This document shows positions 43,420 through 53,020 of a DNA stretch of 64,000 bases, one piece after another (within the stretch, counting starts at the first letter, position 1; every line of letters begins with the position of its first letter). The stretch covers positions 126,301 through 190,300 of the forward strand of contig JAFTSA010000001.1 in NCBI GenBank assembly GCA_017461985.1, given 5' to 3'. The notes below the pieces were generated by a model. It was not told the origin of the DNA and made no database searches. It worked only from the letters and a program-made list of their open reading frames with translations. The DNA comes from Clostridia bacterium (GTDB lineage: Bacteria > Bacillota > Clostridia > Christensenellales > CAG-917). The position numbers were made by a program, and so were the translations under genes.

Positions 43420-44380
43420 ACACAACTCATTTAGAAGCGCGGTTGTTGATGAAATCATCATGACCCCCATCGAAGACACAGACAGTGCTTTTGCACTGAT
43501 TTCAGCCATAGCAAAAAACGCAGGCGTCATCACCATAAACAAGAAGCGTATCAACCTTGTTATGTCCGTTGACACCTACGCCGTTGCAATGTATCTTGTG
43601 GACACCTTGAAGAGCATATACCCCACCGAATTTGAAATCTCTTGTGATGAAATCAAGTCAGGCCCTAAAAGGGGTGAGAGAGCATTTTCAGTGGCGGTGC
43701 AAACAGGATTCACCCAGCAAGTGCTTTTGGACGCCGGCCTCATCAGCGAGGAGTTTGGTGGATTTGAGTTAGACGTGCCTGAAAAATTCAGGAAGGAATA
43801 CTCCCTTGCAGTCACTTATCTTAAGGGCCTTTTCCTTGCCTCAGGTGGTATATACGTGCCCTCAACAGGTGACGAGGAAAAGAAGGACGGCTATCACTTT
43901 GAATTCCGCCTTGAAGACGAAGAAACCGCCCTCAGTGTCAACGGACTTTTGGCATCACTGGGTGTCAGCGCAAAGATAAATGAAAGAGGCAATATGTGGC
44001 TCGTCTACGTAAAGGACAAGGAAGAAATCGTCAAGATTTTGTCCTTGCTCGGCCTTGGTGAATGTGTTATGGCACTGCGCAGAATCATTGACGAAAGAGA
44101 AACCGCAAACGCGCTGAATCGTGCCGTCATCTGCGAAACCGCCAACCTTGACAAGACCTACGTTGCCGCCTCAAAGCACCTCCTTGCAATAGGCATAATT
44201 GAGGACAGTGTAGGCCTTGAAACCTTGCCTCCCGCCCTTCAAGAAACCGCAAGAATACGTATGGAATTTCAACAAGCTTCATACGAAGAAATGGCGGAAA
44301 TCCTTGGCGTCAGCAAGAGTTGTTTGAACCATAGACTACGCAAACTTGTGGAAATGGCAGAGGAAATCCAAAACGCATAA
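43412..44380 (+). CDS. whiA: DNA-binding protein WhiA
   Basis: 322 residues. The N-terminal half is the LAGLIDADG-homing-endonuclease-like domain, without catalytic residues (FLASGGIYVPS, YHFEFRLEDEETA). The C-terminus is the WhiA helix-turn-helix (LAIGIIEDSV ... EILGVSKSCLNHRLRKLVEMA). In Bacillota WhiA affects cell division and chromosome segregation. It starts 8 bases inside the PHP gene, so it is translationally coupled, and lies 60 bases before dnaE. Confidence 0.94.
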   Translation: MTEHNSFRSAVVDEIIMTPIEDTDSAFALISAIAKNAGVITINKKRINLVMSVDTYAVAMYLVDTLKSIYPTEFEISCDEIKSGPKRGERAFSVAVQTGFTQQVLLDAGLISEEFGGFELDVPEKFRKEYSLAVTYLKGLFLASGGIYVPSTGDEEKKDGYHFEFRLEDEETALSVNGLLASLGVSAKINERGNMWLVYVKDKEEIVKILSLLGLGECVMALRRIIDERETANALNRAVICETANLDKTYVAASKHLLAIGIIEDSVGLETLPPALQETARIRMEFQQASYEEMAEILGVSKSCLNHRLRKLVEMAEEIQNA

Positions 44381-44440
44381 TCGACACTTTAACAATACGA
44401 AATGACAAGATAAAACTTCATTTGGCATACGGAGAGAAAA

Positions 44441-47400
44441 ATGGGAAAATTTGTTCACCTTCATCTTCACAGTGAATATAGTTTGCTTGACGGGGCAGTG
44501 AGACTCACCCATCAAGTCTTCAAAAAGGACGACGAAGGCAAGCTTAAATCAGTGACCGCATATCCCCTTGCAGAGGCAGTCAAAGCAAAGGGAATGGACG
44601 CTGTCGCAATCACCGACCACGGCAATATGTATGGCGTGCACATTTTTGTTGAAACCATGCGCAAAAACGGAATCAAGCCTATCATCGGCAGCGAGTTTTA
44701 CGTTGCGGACGATATGTACGTCAAAACTGCGGACGTGCTCTACAAAAACTATCACCTTGTCCTCCTTGCCAAAAATATGACGGGTTATAAAAACCTGATG
44801 AAGTTGTCTTCCGCATCTTTTGTGGACGGATTTTACGGAAAGCCTCGTATTGACCTTGACCTTCTTGCAAAGCATAGTGAAGGCCTCATTTGTTGCACCG
44901 CTTGTCTTGCAGGTGCAATCCCTCGTCATCTTCTTCACGGCGACTATGAGGGAGCAAAAAACTACGCCCTCAAGATGAAAGCAATGTTTGAGGAAGGTGA
45001 CTTCTATATTGAACTGCAAGACCACGCAATCCCCGAAGAAAAGAAAGTGTTGCCCCTTCTTTACAAGCTTGCAAAGGACATCGGCGTCAAAGTCGTTGCA
45101 ACCAACGACGTCCACTACATTGAAAAGGCGGACGCCGACATCCAAGATACAATGGAGTGTATCAACCTCGGTTGCAAAAAGGACGAAGTCAACAAGGCAA
45201 GATTTGAAAACGACAGCTTCTATCTCAAGGACTATGACGAGATGAGTGAGCTGTTTGAATGGTGTCCCGAAGCCCTTGAAAGCACCGTTGAAATCGCAGA
45301 CAAGGTTGACGGGGACTACTACGTTGTTGACGCAGGCACAAACTATATCCCTAAATACACCAACGAGGATATGGGAGATAGAGACACAAAGCAATATCTC
45401 CACGACATCGCTTGGGAAAAAATCAAGACCAGATATGATGAAATAACACCTGAAATCGCAGAAAGACTGAATTATGAACTCAGTGTCATTGACGAGTGCG
45501 GTTTCAACGACTACTTCCTCATCGTGTGGGACTACGTCCATGCAGCCCAACAAAAGGGCATACCCGTAGGCCCCGGCCGTGGTAGTGGTGTTGGCTCAAT
45601 CGTTGCATACGCCATTGGCATAACAGACGTTGACCCCTTGAAATATAACCTTCTTTTTGAAAGATTCCTTTCAAAGGAAAGAGTTTCAATGCCCGACTTT
45701 GATATTGACTTCTGCTTCGTCCGCAGACCTGAAATCATCGACTACTGTGTTGACAAGTACGGCGCAGACAACGTGTCACAAATCATTGCATATTCAACAA
45801 TGAGTGCAAAGGCAGCATTCAAGGACGTTGCCCGCGTATACAACATATCCTACAACGACTCCAACAACTGGGCAAAGACGATTCCCGGCGGAAAGGTTAT
45901 GCTGAAAATGTGCTTGACTCCCGGCACTGATTGCTATTCAGAGGACTTCAAAATTCTCTATGAAACCAACCCTCAAGCAAGAGAAATAATTGACGTTGCA
46001 ATGCGCCTTGAAGGTATGCCTCGACAGACCAGTGAGCACGCGGCAGGTGTGGTTATCTGCGGTGAGCCTATTGTGGAGCACGTGGCGCTTTCAAGAAACG
46101 GTGACGACATAACCACTCAATACGACAAGGTTATGATTGAGCGTCTTGGCCTCCTCAAAATGGACTTCTTGGGTCTTAAAACCCTGACCGACATCAGCGA
46201 AGCAATCAAATATATCAAGGAAGACAAGGGTGTTGACATTGACTTCCACAAACTGGGCTATGAAGACCCCAAAGTGTACGAGTTGATTTCATCTGGTGAC
46301 TGCGTTGCCGTGTTCCAACTTGAAAGCGGTGGCATGACCAAGTTTATGAATCAACTGCAACCCTCTTGCCTTGAAGACGTCATGGCAGGCATCTCAATGT
46401 ATCGTCCCGGTCCTATGCAATTCCTTGACGACTTCTTGAAGGGCAAAAAGAACCCCGACAAGGTGGAATATGCCCACCCACTTCTTAAAGAAGTGCTTGA
46501 AGTGACTTACGGCTGTATCGTCTATCAAGAACAGGTTATGCAGATTGCACAAAAGGTGGCAGGCTACTCCTTCGGTGGTGCGGACATTATGAGACGTGGC
46601 ATCGCAAAGAAGGACTTGAAGAAACTGGAAAAGCAAAGAGAAATCTTCTTGCACGGCGGTATTCTTGACGGGGATAAGACAAAGAAATACGTCCCCGGTG
46701 CAGTGGCAAACGGCATGGAAGAAAGTGTGGCAAACCACCTCTTTGAACAGATTTTGAAGTTTGCAAGTTATGCTTTTAATAAGTCACACGCAGCGGCATA
46801 CACCTTCCTCACCTATCAAACTGCATATCTCAAGTGCTATTATCCCACTTATTTGATGGTGGCAGTCATCAACAACCGCATTACAAATTCAGACGAACTC
46901 CGTCACTACGTCAACTACTTGCGCCGTCAAGGTGTCAAGATTATGGCACCCGACATCAACCGCTCAAAGAAGGTTTTCTCCATTGAAGACGGCAACGTCC
47001 GTTATGGTCTTATGGGCATAAAGAACGTGGGCGAGCAGGCTATGGAATATGTCCTCACCGAAAGACAAAAAGGACCTTTCAAGGACATCAAGGATTTCAT
47101 TGAAAGATGCTCAGGTCAAATCAACAAGCGTATGGTGGAAAGCCTTATCAAGGGGGGTGCAATGGACTGCTTTGGCAAGACTAGAGCCACCCTTATGGCA
47201 TCATACGAGCGCATTATGGCGACGGTCGCCAACGACAAAAAGAGCAGTATGACAGGTCAAATGAGCCTCTTTGACGAGTTGGTTGAAGACGTCAGCGTCC
47301 AATATACTGAACTTGACGAATATCCCAAGCAACAACTCCTTGCAGGTGAAAAGGAAGTCCTCGGCATGTACGTCAGCGGACACCCTCTTGACGACTACAA

Positions 47401-48031
47401 GGCAAGAAAAGGGGAATTCAACTTTGACACCAGTATGATTTATTATGCTGAAGATAGTGCTGAAAACACCTATGACGAAGAAGAGGTTGAGGACGAGCAA
47501 CAAATGAAGGTTGACACCTCTTGGAGTGGCAAGCAAGTGAGCCTTGGCTGTATCGTTTCTTCTTATGAGAAGAAAATGTCCAAAAACAACGGACAAAAAT
47601 TTGCAGTTGGCACTCTTGAAGACAAGATGGGCGCAATCTCTTTCAGTATGTATGCAAGGGCATACGACCAATACGGCGCACTGCTTGACACCGACGCACC
47701 CGTCAAGGTGTACGGTCGCATTGACCTCCGTGACGAGTCCGACCCCAAAGTCAACGTGGACAGAATCGAGGTCTGGCAAAACAACCAAAAGGAAACCTCT
47801 GCAACAAGAAGCGGAATCCTTTATGTCCTCATAAGCAACCTCACCGAGCAAAAGTTGGTGGCAGGGGTGCTTACAATGTTCCCCGGTGACACTCCCGTCC
47901 AAGCACAAGTGAAGCGTGACGGCAAATCTATGCTTATGGCGTATCCTATGAAGGTTGAAATTTGTGATGAACTTTTGAAGCGCATCGCCAACATCGTAGG
48001 AGAGGAAAGAGTGAAGTACGTGAAGAAATAA
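44441..48031 (+). CDS. dnaE: DNA polymerase III subunit alpha (DnaE)
   Basis: 1196 residues, a C-family replicative polymerase. PHP domain first (HLHLHSEYSLLDG, ITDHGN). Then the polymerase core with PGRGSGVGSIVAYA and MPDFDIDF (about 420, catalytic aspartates), followed by the third catalytic region. Near the C-terminus come helix-hairpin-helix and an OB fold (VSLGCIVSSYEKKMSKNNG). Its length matches the DnaE1/DnaE3 type rather than the shorter error-prone DnaE2. GGAGAG ribosome site. A terminator follows after 33 bases. Confidence 0.96.
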   Translation: MGKFVHLHLHSEYSLLDGAVRLTHQVFKKDDEGKLKSVTAYPLAEAVKAKGMDAVAITDHGNMYGVHIFVETMRKNGIKPIIGSEFYVADDMYVKTADVLYKNYHLVLLAKNMTGYKNLMKLSSASFVDGFYGKPRIDLDLLAKHSEGLICCTACLAGAIPRHLLHGDYEGAKNYALKMKAMFEEGDFYIELQDHAIPEEKKVLPLLYKLAKDIGVKVVATNDVHYIEKADADIQDTMECINLGCKKDEVNKARFENDSFYLKDYDEMSELFEWCPEALESTVEIADKVDGDYYVVDAGTNYIPKYTNEDMGDRDTKQYLHDIAWEKIKTRYDEITPEIAERLNYELSVIDECGFNDYFLIVWDYVHAAQQKGIPVGPGRGSGVGSIVAYAIGITDVDPLKYNLLFERFLSKERVSMPDFDIDFCFVRRPEIIDYCVDKYGADNVSQIIAYSTMSAKAAFKDVARVYNISYNDSNNWAKTIPGGKVMLKMCLTPGTDCYSEDFKILYETNPQAREIIDVAMRLEGMPRQTSEHAAGVVICGEPIVEHVALSRNGDDITTQYDKVMIERLGLLKMDFLGLKTLTDISEAIKYIKEDKGVDIDFHKLGYEDPKVYELISSGDCVAVFQLESGGMTKFMNQLQPSCLEDVMAGISMYRPGPMQFLDDFLKGKKNPDKVEYAHPLLKEVLEVTYGCIVYQEQVMQIAQKVAGYSFGGADIMRRGIAKKDLKKLEKQREIFLHGGILDGDKTKKYVPGAVANGMEESVANHLFEQILKFASYAFNKSHAAAYTFLTYQTAYLKCYYPTYLMVAVINNRITNSDELRHYVNYLRRQGVKIMAPDINRSKKVFSIEDGNVRYGLMGIKNVGEQAMEYVLTERQKGPFKDIKDFIERCSGQINKRMVESLIKGGAMDCFGKTRATLMASYERIMATVANDKKSSMTGQMSLFDELVEDVSVQYTELDEYPKQQLLAGEKEVLGMYVSGHPLDDYKARKGEFNFDTSMIYYAEDSAENTYDEEEVEDEQQMKVDTSWSGKQVSLGCIVSSYEKKMSKNNGQKFAVGTLEDKMGAISFSMYARAYDQYGALLDTDAPVKVYGRIDLRDESDPKVNVDRIEVWQNNQKETSATRSGILYVLISNLTEQKLVAGVLTMFPGDTPVQAQVKRDGKSMLMAYPMKVEICDELLKRIANIVGEERVKYVKK

Positions 48032-48064
48032 CGGCATTCTAACATAGTATTTTAAGCTGAAAAC

Positions 48065-48097
48065 GAGCAAAGTCCAACTGGCTTTGCTCTTTTTTTT
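48065..48097 (+). terminator. Intrinsic terminator after dnaE
   Basis: GAGCAAAG (48065-48072) / CTTTGCTC (48082-48089), then eight T. Small palindromes of the TTGC...GCAA type follow (GTTTGCAAAGCAAAC at 48099 and CTCTTGCAATGCAAGAG at 48149), the second overlapping the pfkA -35 box. Confidence 0.85.
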
Positions 48098-48151
48098 CGT
48101 TTGCAAAGCAAACGGCTGAATCTTTACAAATCCACCAAAAATTATTTTCTC

Positions 48152-48180
48152 TTGCAATGCAAGAGATAGTGTGCTAAACT
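48152..48180 (+). promoter_or_regulatory. Promoter of pfkA
   Basis: TTGCAA (48152-48157), 17 bp, TAAACT (48175-48180) preceded by TGC (extended -10). The -35 box is the first half of the palindrome TTGCAATGCAA. Confidence 0.55.
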
Positions 48181-48227
48181 ATACAAAGATATTATGGTGG
48201 GAGTATGTGCCCACAATGGAGACAGCT

Positions 48228-49205
48228 ATGGAATACGACAAAAAGAAAATTGCGGTGCTCACAAGCGGTGGCGATGCTTCAGGTATGAACGCTTGCATCC
48301 GTGCAGTAGTCCGCTATGCAATGGCACAAGGCTACACCGTCTATGGTGTAAGACGTGGCTATGTTGGTCTTATTGAAGACGACATCTTTGAAATGCAATA
48401 CAACAGTGTGTCCAACTGCGTGCACACTGGTGGCACTATCCTTCGCACAGGCAGAAGCAAGGACTTTTGCAACCCCGAAGTGATGAAAAAGGCAGTGGAC
48501 AATCTTTTGAAACGTGGATGCAATCATCTCGTAGTCATCGGCGGTGACGGCTCATTTAGAGGACTTCAAGACATCCACAAAATGACGGATATGCGTGTCA
48601 TCGGCATCCCTGCAACCATCGACAACGATATGGGCTACACCGATTTCACCATCGGTTTTGACACCGCTTGCAACACTGTTATCGACGCAATCCTGCGCCT
48701 CCGTGACACAATCACCTCTCACGACAGAATTATGATCCTTGAAGTCATGGGCAGACACTGTGGGGACATCGCCATCAACTCCGCTCTTGCAGGTGGAGCA
48801 GAATACGTCATCGTTGGAGAAGTACCCGTTGACGTGGATGCAATCGCGGACAGCGTCAAGAGAGGCTTTGACAAGGGCAAGACCTCAACAATCATAGTCC
48901 TTGCAGAGGCAAGAAATGACCTTAAAGACGAACTCATTGAAAAGGTGGGCGCAGCAACAGGCAGACGGGTCAATCACGTTTCACTTTCATATATGCAACG
49001 TGGTGGCTATCCCGCAATGGCGGATAGAGTGCTGGCGTCACGTATGGCAGTGAGAGCAGTTGAACTCATTGACGAAGGTCAAAGCGGACGAGTTGTTGGC
49101 GTCAATGGCAACGATATCATTGATATGTCTGTTGGCGAAGCATTGAAAGTGCCCAAAAAGTTCAATCAAAAGATTTACGACATCGCAACAAAGATCAGCA
49201 AGTAA
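48228..49205 (+). CDS. pfkA: ATP-dependent 6-phosphofructokinase
   Basis: 325 residues from ATG 48228, which has GGAG at 6-base spacing; earlier in-frame starts (48171, 48216) would add residues not seen in the family. Phosphorylates fructose 6-phosphate in glycolysis. ATP specificity is read from VVIGGDGSFRG (Gly after the Asp, about 96) and from IPATIDND (Ala where PPi enzymes have Lys). The substrate-binding segments ILEVMGRHCGD and YMQRGG are intact. Has its own promoter and is followed, after 71 bases, by a PPi-type paralogue. Confidence 0.93.
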   Translation: MEYDKKKIAVLTSGGDASGMNACIRAVVRYAMAQGYTVYGVRRGYVGLIEDDIFEMQYNSVSNCVHTGGTILRTGRSKDFCNPEVMKKAVDNLLKRGCNHLVVIGGDGSFRGLQDIHKMTDMRVIGIPATIDNDMGYTDFTIGFDTACNTVIDAILRLRDTITSHDRIMILEVMGRHCGDIAINSALAGGAEYVIVGEVPVDVDAIADSVKRGFDKGKTSTIIVLAEARNDLKDELIEKVGAATGRRVNHVSLSYMQRGGYPAMADRVLASRMAVRAVELIDEGQSGRVVGVNGNDIIDMSVGEALKVPKKFNQKIYDIATKISK

Positions 49206-49276
49206 TCAACAAATAATGCGTAGCATTATCAAATAAACAAAAATAAAAAACAAACATATTTCTCAGGAGAAACAAA

Positions 49277-50521
49277 ATGAAAAATTTGGTTGGAGCATGT
49301 ATGTTCGGTCAAAGCGGTGGTCCTACCTCCGTCATCAACAGCAGTGCAGCAGGTGTTTTCACCGAAGCATTGAAGCAAGGCAATATCACAGCAGTGTACG
49401 GCGCAGAGCACGGCATTCTTGGCATACTCAATGAAAGATTCTTTGATATGTCCAAAGAAGACCCCAAGGAACTTGAACTTTTGAAGTACACCCCTTCAAG
49501 CGCACTTGGCTCAGCAAGATACAAGCTTAAAGATGCAGACGTAGACGACACCGACTACAAGCGCATCCTTGAAGTGTTCAAAAAGTACAACGTCCGCTAT
49601 TTCTTCTACAACGGCGGAAACGACAGCATGGACACCTGCAACAAGATCAGCAAATATATGCAATCAGTGGGCTATGACTGCAACGTCATCGGCGTGCCCA
49701 AGACCATCGACAACGACCTTTACGGCACAGACCATTGCCCCGGCTTTGCAAGTGCAGCAAAATATATCGCAACCACCGTCATGGAAGTCAGCCTTGACGC
49801 AACAGTGTACAACTATGGTTGTGTCTGCATCATCGAAGCAATGGGTAGAAATGCAGGTTGGCTCACCGCAGCAGCAGAACTTGCAAGCCACAAGGGCCAC
49901 GGCGCAGACCTTATCTATCTCCCCGAAGTTCCCTTTGACGTGGACAAGTTTGTTGATGACGTCCGTCACGTATGTGAGCGCAACAACAACAAGTGCATCG
50001 TGGTCGTCAGCGAAGGCATCAAGAACAAGGAAGGCAGATACATCAGCGAAAGTGACATCGGTTCAAACGACGGTTTCGGCCATGCACAACTTGGCGGACT
50101 TGCAGCAAAACTCGCAGCAATCGTCAAAGAAAGACTTGACGTCAAAGTCCGTCCTATCGAACTTTCACTTATGCAACGTTGTGGCGCACACCTTGCATCA
50201 AAGACCGACGTTGAAGAAGCATTTGCAGCAGGTGCATTTGCAGTGAAGAGCGCATGCGAAGGCGAAACAGACAAGATGGTCATCTTTGAAAGAGATATGA
50301 GTGACGGCACTTACAAGTGCAACTGCGTCCTTATGCCTTTGGAACTTGCAGCCAACACCGAAAAGACAGTTCCTCTTGACTGGATTGTCAACGACGGCAC
50401 AGGCATCAGCGAAGAATACGTGAAGTATGCACTTCCTCTCATCCAAGGCGATGCAAAAGCACCCCTTGAAGATGGTCTTCCAAGATTTGCAGAACTTCGC
50501 AAAATCTTTGCACAAAAGTAA
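49277..50521 (+). CDS. pfp: Pyrophosphate-type phosphofructokinase
   Basis: 414 residues. PfkA-superfamily member of the pyrophosphate-using branch. The donor loop reads FYNGGNDSMDT (about 115), and VPKTIDND carries the Lys that takes the place of Ala/Gly in ATP enzymes. EAMGRNAGWLTAA and LSLMQRCGAHLAS bind the sugar phosphate. The reversible PPi reaction saves ATP and can run towards gluconeogenesis. Excellent CAGGAGAA ribosome site. Adjacent to the ATP-type enzyme, so the cell appears to hold both donors side by side. A strong terminator follows. Confidence 0.9.
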   Translation: MKNLVGACMFGQSGGPTSVINSSAAGVFTEALKQGNITAVYGAEHGILGILNERFFDMSKEDPKELELLKYTPSSALGSARYKLKDADVDDTDYKRILEVFKKYNVRYFFYNGGNDSMDTCNKISKYMQSVGYDCNVIGVPKTIDNDLYGTDHCPGFASAAKYIATTVMEVSLDATVYNYGCVCIIEAMGRNAGWLTAAAELASHKGHGADLIYLPEVPFDVDKFVDDVRHVCERNNNKCIVVVSEGIKNKEGRYISESDIGSNDGFGHAQLGGLAAKLAAIVKERLDVKVRPIELSLMQRCGAHLASKTDVEEAFAAGAFAVKSACEGETDKMVIFERDMSDGTYKCNCVLMPLELAANTEKTVPLDWIVNDGTGISEEYVKYALPLIQGDAKAPLEDGLPRFAELRKIFAQK

Positions 50522-50530
50522 TAGTTGACT

Positions 50531-50557
50531 GACGGCAACTTTGGTTGCCGTCTTTTT
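50531..50557 (+). terminator. Intrinsic terminator after the PPi phosphofructokinase
   Basis: GACGGCAAC (50531-50539) / GTTGCCGTC (50544-50552), then T residues. A second, similar hairpin TGGACGGCA / TGCCGTCCA follows at 50584-50605, without a T tract, 22 bases before the next gene. Confidence 0.85.
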
Positions 50558-50627
50558 GAAAAATAACTTTGAAATAACATTGTTGGACGGCATTTTTGCC
50601 GTCCAGCAAGGGCTTTTACGGGAAATT

Positions 50628-51686
50628 ATGGACAAGACAACACGCGCAAAAGAAAGACAACTGAACAAAGAGTTTAGGAAAAAATACGGAATGTTCCGTC
50701 ATCCACTTATGGCAGACGTCTTTGACGTCTTTGAAGGAAGCAGAGCAGTGCCCAATGGCAGGACTCCTTTCAACGATGAAATCAAAGTGGTGAAGGACGT
50801 TGTTTACAAATCAGTAAACGGCGAGGACCTTGTGATGGACGTCTATCTCCCCACCTTGAAACTGGACAAACACCCCGTTGTCCTAGACATCCCCGGTGGT
50901 GGCTGGATGATACACAACCGCAACCGCCGTGACGGATATGCACGCCTCTACGCAACAATGGGGGCAGTGGTTTTCGTCATTGAGCATAGAGTATCTCCTG
51001 CGGTATTTTTCCCTGAACACTTGATTGACGTGGTTGACGCCATCAATTTTCTTGAGTCGGTCAAGGACACTTACAACCTTGACCTTGACAAAGTGACCGT
51101 CACCGGTGACAGTTCGGGAGGACACCTTGGCTCACTTCTCGGCGTTGCCAGTGTCAATGAGGAATACCGCAAAAAACTTGGTCTTCCTGAGGTGAAGGTT
51201 AAGCCCGCAAGACAAATCTTCATCAGTGGTGCATTCAGCTTTGACGTTATGTATCGTATCCCTTGCACCCACCTTCTTATCGTCAGATATTACTCTGGCA
51301 AGCTGTCAAGAAAGGCATTTAGGGCTTGGGAGTTTTATCGTGAGTCAGACCCCTACAACTTCCTCACAGCGGACTATCCCATCACTTACAATAATGGTGG
51401 CGGACTTGATTTCCTCTGCGCAGGGGAGGCAAAACGCTTTTCAAAGGCACTGACAAAAGCAGGAGTGCGCAATGATTACTACGTGGGCAAAAACGTGCTC
51501 AACAACTCACACTGCTACGTCCTTCGTTTGCCCTTCAAACCTGCAAGACAGGACATGCTGAAAATCATGACTTGGTATCGTGACGAAATGCTCTCTTTGG
51601 GCATAGACTTGACTGAAGGTCACAGCCGTGTAAAGACCTTCCTTGACAACTACAAAAAAGCACTGAAAGGAAAAGTGAAATGCTAA
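50628..51686 (+). CDS. Alpha/beta-hydrolase esterase (BD-FAE/HSL-like)
   Basis: 352 residues from ATG 50628, with GGGAAA upstream; the open frame begins earlier but crosses two hairpins. The oxyanion motif is LDIPGGGWMIHNRN (about 85-98, the HGGGW equivalent), and the nucleophile elbow is VTGDSSGGHLGSLLG (about 165). A late histidine lies in NSHCYVLRLPF. Cytoplasmic, no signal peptide. Typical substrates are acylated sugars or short-chain esters. Its stop overlaps the RNA methyltransferase start by 7 bases. Confidence 0.85.
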   Translation: MDKTTRAKERQLNKEFRKKYGMFRHPLMADVFDVFEGSRAVPNGRTPFNDEIKVVKDVVYKSVNGEDLVMDVYLPTLKLDKHPVVLDIPGGGWMIHNRNRRDGYARLYATMGAVVFVIEHRVSPAVFFPEHLIDVVDAINFLESVKDTYNLDLDKVTVTGDSSGGHLGSLLGVASVNEEYRKKLGLPEVKVKPARQIFISGAFSFDVMYRIPCTHLLIVRYYSGKLSRKAFRAWEFYRESDPYNFLTADYPITYNNGGGLDFLCAGEAKRFSKALTKAGVRNDYYVGKNVLNNSHCYVLRLPFKPARQDMLKIMTWYRDEMLSLGIDLTEGHSRVKTFLDNYKKALKGKVKC

Positions 51687-53020
51687 AACTTCTTGTCGGC
51701 GACGTGATTGAAGGTGAGGTCATAGACCTTGGTGTCACAGGTGAAGGGGTGGTGAAATATGACACCTATCCCATCTTTGTGCCCCTTGCATTACCCCACG
51801 AAAAGGTGAGGGTGCGCCTTTCCTATGTCAAGAAGGATTACGCCTTTGGTGAACTGATTGAGGTTTTATCACCCTCAAATGATAGGATAAAACCCCGTTG
51901 CTGTTATTTTGGCAAGTGTGGTGGATGTGATCTTCAACATATGTCAAAGGATATGCAACTTGAACTCAAGAGGGAAAGTGTAGAGCGTAGCCTACGCAGA
52001 AACGGTGGCTTTGACTATGACGTCCCCGCAGTCATATCCCTCAATGAATGGGGATACAGAAACAAACTTTCATTGCCCTTTGGCATCAACGGTCTTGGTG
52101 ACGTTGTGGTTGGATTTTATGAAAAGCGCACCCACAAAGTTGTGTCAATGAAACACTGCGCCCTTCACGGAGATTGGGCAAGTGAGCTGATTGAGATTGT
52201 CACCAAGTGGGCAAATGAAAACAAACTTTCAGTGTATAACGAGAATACTGGCGTTGGACTTCTTCGTCACCTTGTTGCAAGAAAGCTGGACAACCTTTCA
52301 GTCACCCTCGTCATCAATGGTGACAAAGTGAAAAACGTTGCTGAGCTAGGCAAAGCCCTTGATGAAAAATTCGGGGAAGTGACAGTCCACCTCTCATCCA
52401 ACAAAAGGGACACCAACGTTATCCTTGGTGACAGCGCAGTCCTTGTTTACGGCAAGGAGAGAGAACAAAATCTTGGCAAGTTTTCCGCCGTGGTGTCACC
52501 TGTCAGTTTCTTCCAAGTCAACGGCGCAGTCCGTGACGCAATCTATTCATCGGTTGCAGACAACCTCAAAGGTTTCAGTGGTGAACTTGTAGAGTTGTAT
52601 TCAGGTGTTGGACTGTTGACAGCAGAACTTGCGTCAAGACTGAATTGCAAGATTGTGTCAGTCGAAATCGTCAAGGACGCAGTTGAAGACGCCAAGGCAC
52701 TGATGAGCAAACTGGGCTTTGAGCATAGGGTGGAATGCCTGTGTGATGACGCCACCAAGTTTATGGCAAGACAAAAGGGCAAAGGCTCTGCCATCATCCT
52801 TGACCCGCCCAGAAAAGGTTGCACTCCCGAAGTGCTTGAATCAATAGTGAAAGGCCAGTTTGACAAGGTGATATACGTGTCCTGCAACCCTGCCACCCTC
52901 GCAAGAGACTTGAAAGCATTGTTGCCCCACTACAATATCGAAACCTTGCAACCCTACGATATGTTTCCGCAAACGGCGCACGTTGAAACCCTCGTTTGTC
53001 TGACTAGGAAGAAGATATGA
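51680..53020 (+). CDS. rlmD: 23S rRNA (uracil-5-)-methyltransferase, RlmD/RlmCD type
   Basis: 446 residues. N-terminal TRAM domain (EGEVIDLGVTGEGVVKYD). The iron-sulfur cysteines are in CCYFGKCGGCDLQHM (about 74-88). The SAM-binding motif is VELYSGVGLLTAELASRL. The catalytic cysteine region reads VSCNPATLARDL (about 397), and the DPPRKGC motif is also present. Makes m5U in 23S rRNA; in Bacillota one enzyme (RlmCD) often modifies two positions, so the exact target is not certain. AAAGGA ribosome site. Overlaps the HNH gene start by 4 bases. Confidence 0.92.
   Translation: MLKLLVGDVIEGEVIDLGVTGEGVVKYDTYPIFVPLALPHEKVRVRLSYVKKDYAFGELIEVLSPSNDRIKPRCCYFGKCGGCDLQHMSKDMQLELKRESVERSLRRNGGFDYDVPAVISLNEWGYRNKLSLPFGINGLGDVVVGFYEKRTHKVVSMKHCALHGDWASELIEIVTKWANENKLSVYNENTGVGLLRHLVARKLDNLSVTLVINGDKVKNVAELGKALDEKFGEVTVHLSSNKRDTNVILGDSAVLVYGKEREQNLGKFSAVVSPVSFFQVNGAVRDAIYSSVADNLKGFSGELVELYSGVGLLTAELASRLNCKIVSVEIVKDAVEDAKALMSKLGFEHRVECLCDDATKFMARQKGKGSAIILDPPRKGCTPEVLESIVKGQFDKVIYVSCNPATLARDLKALLPHYNIETLQPYDMFPQTAHVETLVCLTRKKI

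Noticed and set aside
44549..45553. 334-codon open frame on the minus strand inside dnaE
   Set aside because: Fully antisense to a well-conserved polymerase, with no ribosome site; its Cys/Val/Phe-rich product is typical of shadow frames. The same applies to 47201-48157.
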